A stretch of 64,000 nt of DNA from Luteococcus sp048595755 (GTDB lineage: Bacteria > Actinomycetota > Actinomycetes > Propionibacteriales > Propionibacteriaceae). Under the pieces are notes generated by a model. It was given only the letters and a program-made list of their open reading frames with translations, did no database searches and was not told where the DNA came from. Below, one piece after another: positions 8,387 through 19,178 of the stretch. A program made the translations under genes and the position numbers. The stretch lies in the NCBI RefSeq assembly GCF_048595755.1, contig NZ_CP184360.1:806001-870000 (forward strand), given 5' to 3'. Numbering within the stretch: the first letter of the stretch is position 1; every line of letters begins with the position of its first letter.

Positions 8387-8457
8387 CCGCAAACAGAGAG
8401 CTGACGGGCCCTGATTGCCACTGTGGCAGTGAAGACCCGTCAGCTCTCTGATTGCGG
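8387..8457. repeat. 71-nt hairpin repeat, copy 1
   Basis: Two 22-nt arms (8387-8408 and 8436-8457) pair with one mismatch; the interior also pairs partly. Nearly the same element occurs at 33724-33796. Both copies begin CCGCAAACAGAGAGCTG and end with its complement. This copy lies between convergent genes and could serve both as terminator. Confidence 0.75.
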
Positions 8458-8463
8458 ACGGCA

Positions 8464-9009
8464 TCAGCCCTGGAAGGGTGTTGGCGGCACCAGGCTGTGC
8501 CCGGCAACGTAGGCCTCGTGCTCCAGCAGCCACGTCTTGCGCGCAGTTCCGCCGGCAAAACCGGTCACCTTCCCACCGGCCCCGACCACTCGATGACAAG
8601 GCACGACGATTCCCAACGGGTTGCGCCCCACGGCACCGCCCACGGGCTGGGCCAGGTTTCGGTCTCCCAGCGCGGCGGCGATGTGTCCATAGGTGACGGT
8701 CTCGCCGAAGCCAATGCGAGCCAGCGCCGCCCACACCCTCGGATCCAGGGCATTGTGCGCCGACGGACGGGTGGGCAACTCGAAACTGGTGCGCTCGCCC
8801 GCAAAATACTCCTCCAACTGGACGGCCACCGCGGCCAGCACTGCGTCGTCACCGACGGCAGGCAGCAGACGACCTTGCTGGGCGCGCCCGGGCTGCACCC
8901 GATGGCCGTCGAAGAAGACCCCCACCAGGGCATCATCCGCGGCGACCAGCGTCAGCGGACCCAGTGGCGAGGCCACGAGAGCACGGCGCACATCTGCTGA
9001 AGAGTCCAT
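8464..9009 (-). CDS. ogt: Methylated-DNA--protein-cysteine methyltransferase (Ogt type)
   Basis: A 181-residue suicide DNA repair protein. The start at 9009 has AGGAG just upstream on the minus strand; longer in-frame starts at 9018 and 9117 lack this. The acceptor motif VPCHRVVG places the active cysteine at residue 138. The preceding segment YGHIAAALGDRNLAQPVGGAVGRNP follows the helix-turn-helix recognition region, with the arginine finger equivalent present. It transfers O6-alkyl groups from guanine, and O4-alkyl from thymine, to itself. No AdaA-type domain is fused, so it is not obviously part of an adaptive regulator. Confidence 0.93.
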   Translation of the reverse strand: MDSSADVRRALVASPLGPLTLVAADDALVGVFFDGHRVQPGRAQQGRLLPAVGDDAVLAAVAVQLEEYFAGERTSFELPTRPSAHNALDPRVWAALARIGFGETVTYGHIAAALGDRNLAQPVGGAVGRNPLGIVVPCHRVVGAGGKVTGFAGGTARKTWLLEHEAYVAGHSLVPPTPFQG

Positions 9010-9073
9010 GCTCCTCATGGTGTCAGCAGGCCCAAGATCCGGGAAGATGGAGTCAACTACGCAGGAGGTTGCG

Positions 9074-10303
9074 ATGTCGCAGTCCACATGCCCGGTCTCG
9101 GGGGAGAACAGGCGCAAGACGAACTATCCGGGCGAGAAGCTCGAACCGGCCGTCGAGGTGGTCGACGGGGTCTGGCACGTTCGTGACATGGCCGCCGCGC
9201 GTGAGGTGCTCCGCAGCCGGAACACCACCCAGGCGGGCTTCAACGTCGAGACGATCAACATGGGGTGGCTGCGCCCACCGATCCTGTTCAGCGACGGGGA
9301 ACCGCACCGCACCCAGCGCGCCGCGATCGCCCGCTACTTCGCACCCAAGACCGTCGCCCGGAACTACCACGAGCTGATGGAGGGCTATGCCGAGCAGCTC
9401 GTCGACGAGTTTCGTGCCTCCGGCAGCGTCGACCTCTCGCAGCTCAGCCTGCGCTACTCGGTGGTGGTGGCCGCCCAGGTGGTGGGGTTGACCAATTCCG
9501 ACTACGAGAAGATGGCCCGCCGCCTGGAGCGCTTCTTCGACACTCCCGTCGCGCCCACCCAGGCAACCAGGCCTGCCACCGCGACGCTGCGCAGCCGCTT
9601 CGAGACCCTGCGGGTCTCCACCGCGGGTCAGCTGCCCATGCTCAGCTTCCACCTGCACGACGTGCGCCCCGCCATCAAGGCTCGGCGCAAGCAACCCCAG
9701 TCGGATGTGATCAGCCACCTCATCGAGGCCGGCTACTCGGAGCTCGAGATCATGATCGAGTGCATCACCTACGGCGCCGCCGGCATGGTGACCACCCGAG
9801 AGTTCATCGGCATGGCCACCTGGCAGATGCTGGAGCATGACGAACTGCGCGCCCGCTACCTTGCCGGGGACAAGGCCGATCGTCATCTCGTCCTGCACGA
9901 GATCCTGCGCCTCGACCCCATCGTCGGGCACTTGCTTCGCCGCACCACCGCCCCGATCGACGTGGTGGTGGACGGTGAGCAGGTCACCATCCCGGCCGGT
10001 TCGCTGGTGGACCTGTACATTCGGGGCACCAATGCCGACCCCAAGGTGGTGGGCGAGGCGCCCCTCGACCTGTGCCCCGGCCGCGAACTGCCACCCAGGG
10101 TCGGCGCCGAGGTGATGAGCTTTGGCGACGGGGCGCACAAGTGCCCCGGTAACTCGCTGGCCATCCAGGAGGCCGACGTGCTGCTGCAGCGCCTGCTGAG
10201 GTTGCCGATCCGGCTGGCCACCCGGCCGACGATCGCTTGGGACGAGCTGATCAAGGGTTACGAGGTGCGCAACATCCGCCTGGTGCTGGACCGCGACGCC
10301 TGA
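9074..10303 (+). CDS. Cytochrome P450
   Basis: A 409-residue soluble bacterial P450. The ATG at 9074 follows GCAGGAGG; an open frame continues upstream only as shadow. The heme loop FGDGAHKCPGNSLA places the thiolate at Cys357. The K-helix ExxR motif is EILR, with the downstream RRTTAP segment. The I-helix region is GAAGMVTTRE, where the usual acidic-Thr pair of oxygen activation is replaced by V-T-T, so proton delivery may differ. No ferredoxin or reductase gene adjoins it. The CPVSG start resembles the N-termini of CYP proteins that begin with a Cys-Pro-rich leader. Substrate unknown. Confidence 0.92.
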   Translation: MSQSTCPVSGENRRKTNYPGEKLEPAVEVVDGVWHVRDMAAAREVLRSRNTTQAGFNVETINMGWLRPPILFSDGEPHRTQRAAIARYFAPKTVARNYHELMEGYAEQLVDEFRASGSVDLSQLSLRYSVVVAAQVVGLTNSDYEKMARRLERFFDTPVAPTQATRPATATLRSRFETLRVSTAGQLPMLSFHLHDVRPAIKARRKQPQSDVISHLIEAGYSELEIMIECITYGAAGMVTTREFIGMATWQMLEHDELRARYLAGDKADRHLVLHEILRLDPIVGHLLRRTTAPIDVVVDGEQVTIPAGSLVDLYIRGTNADPKVVGEAPLDLCPGRELPPRVGAEVMSFGDGAHKCPGNSLAIQEADVLLQRLLRLPIRLATRPTIAWDELIKGYEVRNIRLVLDRDA

Positions 10304-10313
10304 ACTACGGCTG

Positions 10314-10329
10314 TGCTTCACGTGAAACC
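10314..10329. other. parS-like 16-mer, 14/16 match
   Basis: TGCTTCACGTGAAACC differs at two positions from the ParB-binding consensus TGTTTCACGTGAAACA. It lies just after the P450 stop codon. A second near-match is at 53718-53733. Confidence 0.4.
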
Positions 10330-10394
10330 CCGTCGCGGCTGGGGATAGACGCCCGTCGCCACCCTTGACAGGCTCAGAGGTCCTGGACTGAGGT

Positions 10395-12749
<2,355 letters not shown>

Positions 12750-12947
12750 GCGGGTCTCCATCGTCGTGTTCCGGGCGGGCCCCCGGAACTGCCGGCGGTG
12801 CGCCTTCCCAGTGAAGCAGATTCGGCCCTGGTGGCCGTGGCTCCCATCGGTTCGTGTGGGTGGGTGCCCGCCCCGGGCAGGCGCGCCCGCCCGGAAAGTG
12901 TGGGCACCCCCTGCCAGGCGGCCCCCGGGTGGCAGTAGCGTCGTTGC

Positions 12948-13826
12948 ATGAGTACCGAGAACAGCATCGAACTTCCCGAGGGCATCACCACCGTGACCCA
13001 GAACGGACTGACCGCCTACCGCGTGCAGACATCCCTGGGCAGCGGACTGGTCTACGAGCACGGCGCCCACGTCGCTGAATGGCAGCCCGCGGGGCAGGAT
13101 CCCGTGCTGTGGATGAGCGACTCCTCCGACTACGCGGACGACAAGCCGCTGCGCGGCGGCATCCCGATCTGTTTCCCGTGGTTCGGCCCGGGCCGCGACG
13201 GCCAGCACGAGCCGGGGCACGGTTTCGCCCGTCTGGCCGACTGGAAGCTGGTCCAGGCCGAGGTCTCCGAGAGTGGCCAGGCCCACCTGGCCCTGGAGCT
13301 GACCGGCGACCAGGTGGCCGATCTGGCGGGTTTCCCGTCCGACTTCACGGCTCGGCTCGACGTCGCCATGGGCACGATCCTGGGTCTGGAGTTCACGGTG
13401 ACCGCGGGGGGACAGCAGCTGGACTACGAGGCGGCCCTGCACACCTACTTCGACGTCGCCGACATCGAGCAGACCATGGTGGAGGGGCTGGACGGCGCCC
13501 GCTACCTCGACAAGGTCGGCGGTGGTGAGGCGCAGCAGGAAGGGGCCGTCAATTTCACCATGGAGACCGATCGTGTCTACTTCTCCGATTCCACCACGCG
13601 CATCGTCGACGCGGCCCGGGGCCGCACCTTGGTGGTCGAGAAGAGCAACTCCGCGAACACGGTGGTGTGGAATCCGTGGGTGGACAAGGCCGCGCGAATG
13701 CCCGACTTCGGCGACCGGGAGTGGCCCGCAATGTGCTGCGTCGAGACGGTGAATGCCCTAGACAATGCGGTCTTCCTGCAGCCCGGCGAGTCGCACACCA
13801 TGGGCACCGCCATCAGCATCGCCTGA
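12948..13826 (+). CDS. D-hexose-6-phosphate mutarotase (YeaD/aldose-1-epimerase-like)
   Basis: A 292-residue galactose mutarotase-fold protein. RGGIPICFPWFGP (about 65-77), HGFAR (near 88-92) and the conserved histidine in LHTYF (about residue 167) match the YeaD group, which interconverts the anomers of glucose 6-phosphate and related sugars. A glutamate in VETVNA near residue 265 is the expected catalytic base. The gene is divergent from the UvrA-like gene. Its 3' end is unusual: the hairpin that follows has been split by an IS110 insertion (see 13831-13843 and 15338-15350). Confidence 0.88.
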   Translation: MSTENSIELPEGITTVTQNGLTAYRVQTSLGSGLVYEHGAHVAEWQPAGQDPVLWMSDSSDYADDKPLRGGIPICFPWFGPGRDGQHEPGHGFARLADWKLVQAEVSESGQAHLALELTGDQVADLAGFPSDFTARLDVAMGTILGLEFTVTAGGQQLDYEAALHTYFDVADIEQTMVEGLDGARYLDKVGGGEAQQEGAVNFTMETDRVYFSDSTTRIVDAARGRTLVVEKSNSANTVVWNPWVDKAARMPDFGDREWPAMCCVETVNALDNAVFLQPGESHTMGTAISIA

Positions 13827-13830
13827 TCCT

Positions 13831-13843
13831 CGGGGGCCAGGGC
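13831..13843. terminator. Left arm of a hairpin interrupted by the IS element
   Basis: CGGGGGCCAGGGC is the exact reverse complement of 15338-15350, on the far side of the insertion. Joined, they would form a 13-bp stem just after the mutarotase stop codon, consistent with its original terminator. Confidence 0.55.
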
Positions 13844-13873
13844 GGGGCCTGGGGGGTGTCCCTATGTTCCTCG

Positions 13874-15091
13874 TCAAGCGACGAGGGGCATGGGTGAGGG
13901 TGTCGGGGCGGGGGCCCGGTAGGGCTCCCGGTTCTTGATCATCGCGAACAGGACATCACAGCGTCGGCGGGACAGGCAGATGAGGGCGGCGTTGTGTTTC
14001 TTGCCCTGCGCTCGCTTGCGGTCGTAGTAGGCGCGGCTGGTCGGGTCCTTGAGCGCGGCGAAGGCGGACAGGAACAGGGCTCGTTTGAGGTGCTTGTTCC
14101 CGGAGCGGGCGGGGAACTCCCCGCGGATGCTGGTGCCGGAACGGCGAGTCACTGGGGCCAGGCCGGCGTAGGCCGCCAAGTGCCCGGCGGTCGGGAACTG
14201 TGAGGCATCGCCGACGTCGAGCAGGATCCGTGCTGCGGTCCTGACCCCGAGGCCTGGCATCGAGGTCAGGACCTCGGCAAGAGGGTGAGCATCAACGACC
14301 TTCTCGACCTGGACAGCCAGCTCGGCGCGCTGATCCAAGGTGGCGCGCAGCGACGCGGCCAGCTTGGGCAGGACCTGCTCGGCCGCTGCCGTGCCTGCAA
14401 CGGTGACGGTCTGCTCCGTAAGAGCTTGGGTGATGGCGTCGGCGAAGTCCTGCGCATTGCGCGGATAGGCCTTCGTGATCACCCTGAGCAGCTTCGATTT
14501 CGACGCTGCTGCCATGGCCTGGGGGCCGCCGAGTTGTTCGACAACGGCCAGGCCTTGCTTGGTGCCCAATCTGGGTCCGACAACGCGTTCCAGCGCGGGA
14601 TGGATCTGGGTGAGCAGGCCTCGGATGCGGTTCGACAACCGGGTCGCCTCGGCGGCGAGGTCCTCATCGAAGCCCACCAACACTTTGAGTTCGGCCAGGG
14701 TTTCCTCGCCGGCATCGACCCGGCGCAGCGTGTGAGGCATGGTCCTCGCGGTGTCCGCGATGACGTATGCGTCGCGGGCGTCGGTCTTCGCGTTGCCCGG
14801 GTAGAGGTCAGCCGCGCGGCGCATCGCCAGTCCGGGCAGGTAGGCGACGGTAATGCCCATCGACCGGGCGACAGCGATCGGTAGCGCGCCGATCGTGTTC
14901 GGCTGGTCGACGACCACCAGCACCCGACCATGGCTCTGGAGCTTGTCGAGGAGTTCCTCGAGCTTGGCTTGGTCTTGCGGCAGGGGCTTGTCGAAGACCT
15001 TCTTCCCGGCAGCGTCGAGGGCGCAGGCGTGGTGGTCTTGTTTGCCAACGTCGAGCCCGCACCAGATGTCGAAGCCGCTGTCCTGATTCAT
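13874..15091 (-). CDS. IS110-family transposase (DEDD recombinase)
   Basis: A 405-residue recombinase that appears intact. The N-terminal RuvC-like domain has Asp14 in CGLDVGK, an acidic residue in VVVDQPN, and the KTDARDA pair, giving the DEDD catalytic set. The C-terminal domain has SMPGLGVRTAARIL, AYAGLAP and RRSGTS, where the family's catalytic serine lies. An ATG four codons upstream (15103) is possible. IS110 enzymes insert through a structured bridge RNA that pairs with both donor and target DNA. No frameshift or stop interrupts the frame, so the element may be active. Confidence 0.93.
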   Translation of the reverse strand: MNQDSGFDIWCGLDVGKQDHHACALDAAGKKVFDKPLPQDQAKLEELLDKLQSHGRVLVVVDQPNTIGALPIAVARSMGITVAYLPGLAMRRAADLYPGNAKTDARDAYVIADTARTMPHTLRRVDAGEETLAELKVLVGFDEDLAAEATRLSNRIRGLLTQIHPALERVVGPRLGTKQGLAVVEQLGGPQAMAAASKSKLLRVITKAYPRNAQDFADAITQALTEQTVTVAGTAAAEQVLPKLAASLRATLDQRAELAVQVEKVVDAHPLAEVLTSMPGLGVRTAARILLDVGDASQFPTAGHLAAYAGLAPVTRRSGTSIRGEFPARSGNKHLKRALFLSAFAALKDPTSRAYYDRKRAQGKKHNAALICLSRRRCDVLFAMIKNREPYRAPAPTPSPMPLVA

Positions 15092-15103
15092 GACGACCAC
15101 CAT

Positions 15104-15323
15104 CCTTGCATCGAAGCGACGGTCGTCGTGGTTGGTGATGCGTCAGCTGCCGGCACCCACGTTACGAAGAGACCTCAATGCTGGGCCATGTCCCTATCAG
15201 CGGTCGGCTGGCACCACCAGGCCCGGTGACAACACCCCCCGGATCATCAATGACAGGGGCACTGAGTCATGCCGGGCCCGGCGACCGTGACCCCTCCCTA
15301 CGGGGTCACCAGCAAGGTAACGG
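15104..15323 (-). ncRNA. Candidate bridge RNA / non-coding leader of the IS110 element
   Basis: This is the gene-free left end of the element, transcribed towards the transposase. It contains a stable stem (15287-15294 with 15302-15309) and, in order, four short stretches that match the present junctions: GTGCCCC matching the left junction, GGGGGGTGT (complement of 15232-15240) matching the right flank 13851-13859, ATAGGGACA (complement of 15189-15197) matching the right end, and GTAACG (complement of 15160-15165) matching the left end. The order, target guides before donor guides, is the one described for IS110 bridge RNAs. The RNA ends are not determined. Confidence 0.5.
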
Positions 15324-15337
15324 GGCACCCCTACCCG

Positions 15338-15350
15338 GCCCTGGCCCCCG
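15338..15350. terminator. Right arm of the hairpin interrupted by the IS element
   Basis: GCCCTGGCCCCCG is the exact partner of 13831-13843. Between this arm and the MarR gene at 15439 lies AT-richer DNA (about 15362-15388) that could hold the MarR promoter. Confidence 0.5.
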
Positions 15351-15438
15351 GCTCGTGCGTCCCACAAATTGAATACTTGAAAAGGAAGCACCCGACCCGG
15401 TTCGGTCATTCATCGACACGGTAGCTACGCTTGCGCTC

Positions 15439-15927
15439 GTGCCATCTTCCGAGTTCAAGAATGACGCCCATCATCTGCACAAGTCACTGCGCATGCTGTG
15501 CAGTGCCAACGAGCACCTGGGCCACGCCTGCGCAGAGAACCAGGACCTCTACCTGACCGACTTCCGCGCGCTGTTGTTGATCCGCGAGGCACAGGAGGAG
15601 GGACGCTCCCTCACCGCCGGTGAACTGGCCACCAGCCTCAGCCTGAGCAGCGGGGCGGTCACCTATCTGGTGGAGCGCCTGTCGCAGTCGGGTCATGTCA
15701 GCCGCGACGTCGATCCGCAGGATCGCCGCAAGGTGCTCCTGCAGCCCACCACCCTGGGAATCCAGGTGGCCAACAACTACTACGTGCCCCTGCACCAGAC
15801 CCTCAGCCAGGTCTTGCAGGACCTGTCCCCCGAGGACGTCGCCACGGCCCTGTCCGTGCTCGACCGGGTGAACTCGGCTGTGCAGGCCCACACCGTCGGT
15901 GTGCGCGCCGGAGGCGCTTCCTCCTGA
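15439..15927 (+). CDS. MarR-family transcriptional regulator
   Basis: A 162-residue winged-helix regulator from a GTG start. The recognition region LTAGELATSLSLSSGAVTYLVERLSQSGHVSRDVDPQDRRKV follows the MarR pattern, including the wing residues D-x-R-R. Flanking helices form the dimer interface. It probably controls itself or nearby genes, but no divergent target is present: upstream is the IS element and downstream the VanZ-like gene, 52 bases away in the same direction. Ligand unknown. The insertion 115 bases upstream could have changed its expression. Confidence 0.85.
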   Translation: MPSSEFKNDAHHLHKSLRMLCSANEHLGHACAENQDLYLTDFRALLLIREAQEEGRSLTAGELATSLSLSSGAVTYLVERLSQSGHVSRDVDPQDRRKVLLQPTTLGIQVANNYYVPLHQTLSQVLQDLSPEDVATALSVLDRVNSAVQAHTVGVRAGGASS

Positions 15928-15979
15928 TCCGCCCGGTGGTCGCGGGGCCTTTCGACGCCCGTTGTGTCACAGTGTCACG

Positions 15980-16390
15980 ATGACCGCATCCGCTCGACCC
16001 TTCCGAAGCCCCGCCTGGATGGCACTCGCGGTGGCGGCGCTGGGGTTCCAGTGCTGGGCGCTCTATTCGCCCAGCGCCGGTGGCCCCCAGTTGTTCCCCC
16101 ACATCGACAAGGTGGTGCACTTCCTGCTCTTCGGGTCGGTGACGCTTCTCTTCCTGCTGGCCGGGCTGCGACGAACTGCGGTGCTGGTCGCGAACGCGGC
16201 CCACGCCGTGGTCAGCGAGGTCATCCAGTGGCGGTTGATCCCGACCCGCAGCGGGGATCCCGTGGACCTCGTGGCCGACGCACTGGGCCTGGCGGTCGCG
16301 GCTGTGCTGGCCGATCGCACGATGGCCGCCAGCAAGCGGGGCGCGAACAGTTCGTCCGCAGTCCCCACACCGGCCCACGAAGAGGCATAA
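15980..16390 (+). CDS. VanZ-like small membrane protein
   Basis: A 136-residue protein from ATG 15980, with four predicted helices. The segments HIDKVVHFLLFG and DPVDLVADALG are the conserved signatures of VanZ-family proteins. In enterococci VanZ gives low-level teicoplanin resistance; in most bacteria the role is unknown and probably concerns the envelope. The C-terminal 25 residues are polar and likely cytoplasmic. Confidence 0.78.
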   Translation: MTASARPFRSPAWMALAVAALGFQCWALYSPSAGGPQLFPHIDKVVHFLLFGSVTLLFLLAGLRRTAVLVANAAHAVVSEVIQWRLIPTRSGDPVDLVADALGLAVAAVLADRTMAASKRGANSSSAVPTPAHEEA

Positions 16391-16628
16391 CCGTAGAGCC
16401 AACCAGCGGTGACCCTCCTACGAACGAGGGCAAAGAGGCTTGTCGTAATCGGATTGGAAGATGTTGGATCCTTAGATTCCAGAACGCCGGCCTGGCCGAC
16501 GCGGCCCAGTGGCGCGCGCCGGGAACAGTGGGAATCGTCACAGAATTGGACAGCCTGCCGGCCAAGCCCCCCTGAACAGTGGGTGCATCGTCCTCAAGGT
16601 GGAGGACCTTGTCCCGAGGGAGGCAGCC

Positions 16629-17993
16629 GTGCTCTCGATCCTTGGCCTCGCGATGATCCTGGTCTTCATCGTGGCGTTGTCCCGCAAGAAGCTCCAGGTC
16701 TTCGTGGCACTCACCCTGGTGCCGCTCGTCTTCGGAACCATCGCATGTCTTGCCACAGGGAACGGCGTACTGGACGTCTTCACCTGGATCCAGCACGGCG
16801 TCTTCTTCAAGGTCGATCCCGACACCGGCAAGGTTGCTTGGGGAGTGATCGCGCCCGCGACGACGATCCTGTTCTCCATCTTCTACTTCGACCTGATGCT
16901 CAACGTCGGCCTCTTCGATCCCGTCGCGGAGTTCTTCATCAAGAAGGCGAAGGGTGACCCGCTCAAGGTCATCATGTCCACCGCTGCCGTGGCCAGCGTC
17001 GTCTCCCTGAACGGGGACACCACGACGACGATCATCATCTGCCTCGCCGCCTTCCGCGCTCTCTACAAGCAACTTGGACTGACCCTGTGGACTCTCGCGA
17101 TCGTGATCGTCGCCCCCATCGGCATCTGGAACCAACTCCCGTGGGGCGGCCCGACGATCGCTGCGGCTGCCGCCCTGCATGTGGACCTCATCGCCCTCTT
17201 CCGGCAGCTCCTGCCCGGTCTGCTGACCGCACAGGTGGTCGTGCTGGTGATCGCCTACCGCATCGGACTCAAGGAGCGGGCGAGGATCCACTTCGACCCT
17301 GCCTCATGTGAATCCGTGGGACCCGAGCAAATCGACGCCATGCTGCGCGCCGTGCGGGACAAGGATCCAGGACTGAAGCGACCCCGCCTGTTCTGGGTGA
17401 ATCTGCTCCTCACCCTGGGTGGGCTCACCCTGCTGATCCTGGACCTCGCCCACGGCGCCGTGGTCTTCCTGCTGCTGTCCGCACTCGCCCTGGTGATCAA
17501 TTTCCCTGATGTCGACCAGGCCACGGACCGCATCGAGGCAATCGCACCGGACGTGCTTCCCACCACCATCGCCACCCTCGGAGCCGGTGTCTTCTCCGGT
17601 GTCCTCACCGGTTCCGGCATGGCCTCAGCACTGGCCAACAGCATCGCGGGCGCCATCCCCACCTCGCTCGGATCCCACATGGCGCCGGTCTACGCGGTGA
17701 TGGCGACCCCGGCCATCGTCTTCCTGCCACAGGACGCCTTCTACTTTGGGATCGCCTCGGTGCTCAGCGGGGTCATGGAGCAGTTCGGCATCACCCCCAT
17801 GCAGGCCGCCGTCGCCTCGATGGTGGGTCAGTCCTTCCGGCTGATCAGTCCTGTCATTCCGGCGCTGTACCTGCTCTGTGGGGAGACCGAACAGAACTTC
17901 GTCGACTTCCAGAGGAAGTACCTGCGCTGGTTCTGGCCAGTCCTGGTCACCTATCTGGTGGTCTACGGACTCACCGGTGCCCTGCCTTGGTGA
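16629..17993 (+). CDS. CitMHS-family citrate/divalent-metal transporter
   Basis: A 454-residue permease with about eleven hydrophobic helices. The GTG at 16629 has GGGAGG a few bases upstream and starts directly in the first helix; a longer frame from 16509 adds a polar, unsupported extension. Segments such as SLNGDTTTTIIIC, GVLTGSGMASALANS and the C-terminal PAIVFLPQDAFYFG are typical of CitM/CitH transporters, which carry citrate complexed with Mg2+ or Ca2+ together with protons. The gene stands beside a regulator and a TtdAB dehydratase, so citrate, tartrate or a related hydroxy acid is the likely substrate. Confidence 0.88.
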   Translation: MLSILGLAMILVFIVALSRKKLQVFVALTLVPLVFGTIACLATGNGVLDVFTWIQHGVFFKVDPDTGKVAWGVIAPATTILFSIFYFDLMLNVGLFDPVAEFFIKKAKGDPLKVIMSTAAVASVVSLNGDTTTTIIICLAAFRALYKQLGLTLWTLAIVIVAPIGIWNQLPWGGPTIAAAAALHVDLIALFRQLLPGLLTAQVVVLVIAYRIGLKERARIHFDPASCESVGPEQIDAMLRAVRDKDPGLKRPRLFWVNLLLTLGGLTLLILDLAHGAVVFLLLSALALVINFPDVDQATDRIEAIAPDVLPTTIATLGAGVFSGVLTGSGMASALANSIAGAIPTSLGSHMAPVYAVMATPAIVFLPQDAFYFGIASVLSGVMEQFGITPMQAAVASMVGQSFRLISPVIPALYLLCGETEQNFVDFQRKYLRWFWPVLVTYLVVYGLTGALPW

Positions 17994-17998
17994 AGGCT

Positions 17999-19111
17999 TC
18001 AGGCAAGCCCCGAAGCAACTTGACCCAACCGGGCCTCCAGTCCTTGCAACCCATCCACCAGGCGTCGAGCGTCCACCAGAAGACGTCGCGCCTCGTCTGT
18101 GGGCAGCGCCGGCCCCGGCGCGGCAGTCGCCTCATCCTCCAAGGGGGCAGCCCATCGGTGCAGGAGCTCGGTGACCTCCCCGTCATCACGCCGCGCGAAG
18201 ATCTGCTTGAAGCGCGCGTCCACGGCCAGGCTCTGCTCCGTCAGCTGAGCCCGATACTGCGTCGGAGACTTGCCGAAGCTCTTGCGAAAGGCGACATTGA
18301 AGGCCTTGACGTCGGCGAAGCCATTGCTGGCGGCCACGTCCACCACCTTCATGGCCGGATCACACAGGTCCCGGGCAGCCTGCCGCAACCGCACCCTGGT
18401 GATGTAGTCCAAAGTGGACACGCCCAGATGTCGGGTGAACAGCTGCGAGACGTAGCTCGGGTTGTAGCCACTCTCCGCGCCCAGGCGTTCCAGCGTGATC
18501 CGCTCGGCATAGTGCCGGTCGATGTAGGCCAACAGCTGGTCTATGGCCCGATTGCGGGAATCATTGCCCTGCACTGCGACGTGCCCTTCCAGGTGCGGTG
18601 GGAAGTGCGTGACCAGCAAATCCACCAGCTGGGCCAGCAGGCGCTCGTGACGTACCAGTCCGACGGGACTGGTGTCCGCACCGTCGAGCATCATGCGAGC
18701 CATCAAGGCGCGGATCTCGACGAAGACCGGGAGCCCGCGGGTCTGTTCGTCCGATGAGATGTCGAAGCGTACCCGGCTGTGATCCTCGAAGAGGTCCGCG
18801 AACCAGCGCAGATCCAGTTTCAGCAGCAGTGCCAGACTTCCATCCACTTGGCTCAGGGTTGCATGGCTGACTCCCGAGTTGATGGCCACCACGTCGCCAG
18901 AGTGCAGTCTGGTGATACTTCCGCCGGCGGCCACCTCCATCTCGCCCCGCAGGGCCACCAGCAGTTCCAACTCCTGGTGCCAGTTGTAATGGTAGGAGCC
19001 GATCTCGTAGACGTACTGGCTCAACCGGATTCCGCGTTGCGGGCGCTCAATGCGCAGGTGGTACTCGTCACGTGCGGCGATGGCCGTTGCCAGTTGGGAC
19101 TCCTTCGTCAT
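17999..19111 (-). CDS. AraC-family regulator with N-terminal cupin domain
   Basis: A 370-residue protein. Residues 20-110 form a cupin-like sensor (YHYNWHQELELLVALRGEM followed by SGDVVAINSGVSH). Two helix-turn-helix motifs lie about residues 200-300, with the family signature KAFNVAFRKSFGKSPTQYR. About 70 further residues follow the DNA-binding domain, longer than usual, and may form a helix. It is encoded in the same direction as and just after ttdA-ttdB, and convergent with the CitMHS gene. The natural targets are the ttdA/ttdT divergent promoter region and the CitMHS gene; the ligand is probably the organic acid. Confidence 0.88.
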   Translation of the reverse strand: MTKESQLATAIAARDEYHLRIERPQRGIRLSQYVYEIGSYHYNWHQELELLVALRGEMEVAAGGSITRLHSGDVVAINSGVSHATLSQVDGSLALLLKLDLRWFADLFEDHSRVRFDISSDEQTRGLPVFVEIRALMARMMLDGADTSPVGLVRHERLLAQLVDLLVTHFPPHLEGHVAVQGNDSRNRAIDQLLAYIDRHYAERITLERLGAESGYNPSYVSQLFTRHLGVSTLDYITRVRLRQAARDLCDPAMKVVDVAASNGFADVKAFNVAFRKSFGKSPTQYRAQLTEQSLAVDARFKQIFARRDDGEVTELLHRWAAPLEDEATAAPGPALPTDEARRLLVDARRLVDGLQGLEARLGQVASGLA

Positions 19112-19133
19112 GGAGCCATCCTAGGAACAGACC

Positions 19134-19165
19134 GTGGCCCGCCATCTCCAGAGATGACGGGCCAC
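19134..19165 (-). terminator. Terminator hairpin after ttdB
   Basis: A 15-bp stem with one G-T pair (19134-19148 with 19151-19165) lies between the ttdB stop and the start of the AraC gene, so ttdAB and the regulator are probably separate transcripts or attenuated. Confidence 0.7.
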
Positions 19166-19178
19166 TGACGGGAAACCC

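Larger units (their letters stand above)
13857..15323 (-). mobile_element. IS110-family insertion sequence, about 1.47 kb
   Basis: The element holds one DEDD transposase (13874-15091) with about 230 nt of non-coding leader upstream, as in the IS110 group. It has no terminal inverted repeats, also typical. The limits are inferred from three signs: the split host hairpin arms at 13831-13843 and 15338-15350, a possible 2-bp GG core at 13855-13856 and 15324-15325, and short leader sequences that match both junctions (see findings). The ends could shift by a few bases. Confidence 0.65.

Noticed and set aside
8387..8457. Hairpin considered as a tRNA or riboswitch
   Set aside because: It is one long stem without cloverleaf arms, and lies at a 3' end.
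13857..15197. Reading the 9-bp repeat TGTCCCTAT as a target-site duplication marking the IS ends
   Set aside because: It would leave only about 100 nt of leader and ignore the split hairpin outside 15323. The inner copy is better explained as a guide in the leader RNA, although the point is not proven.
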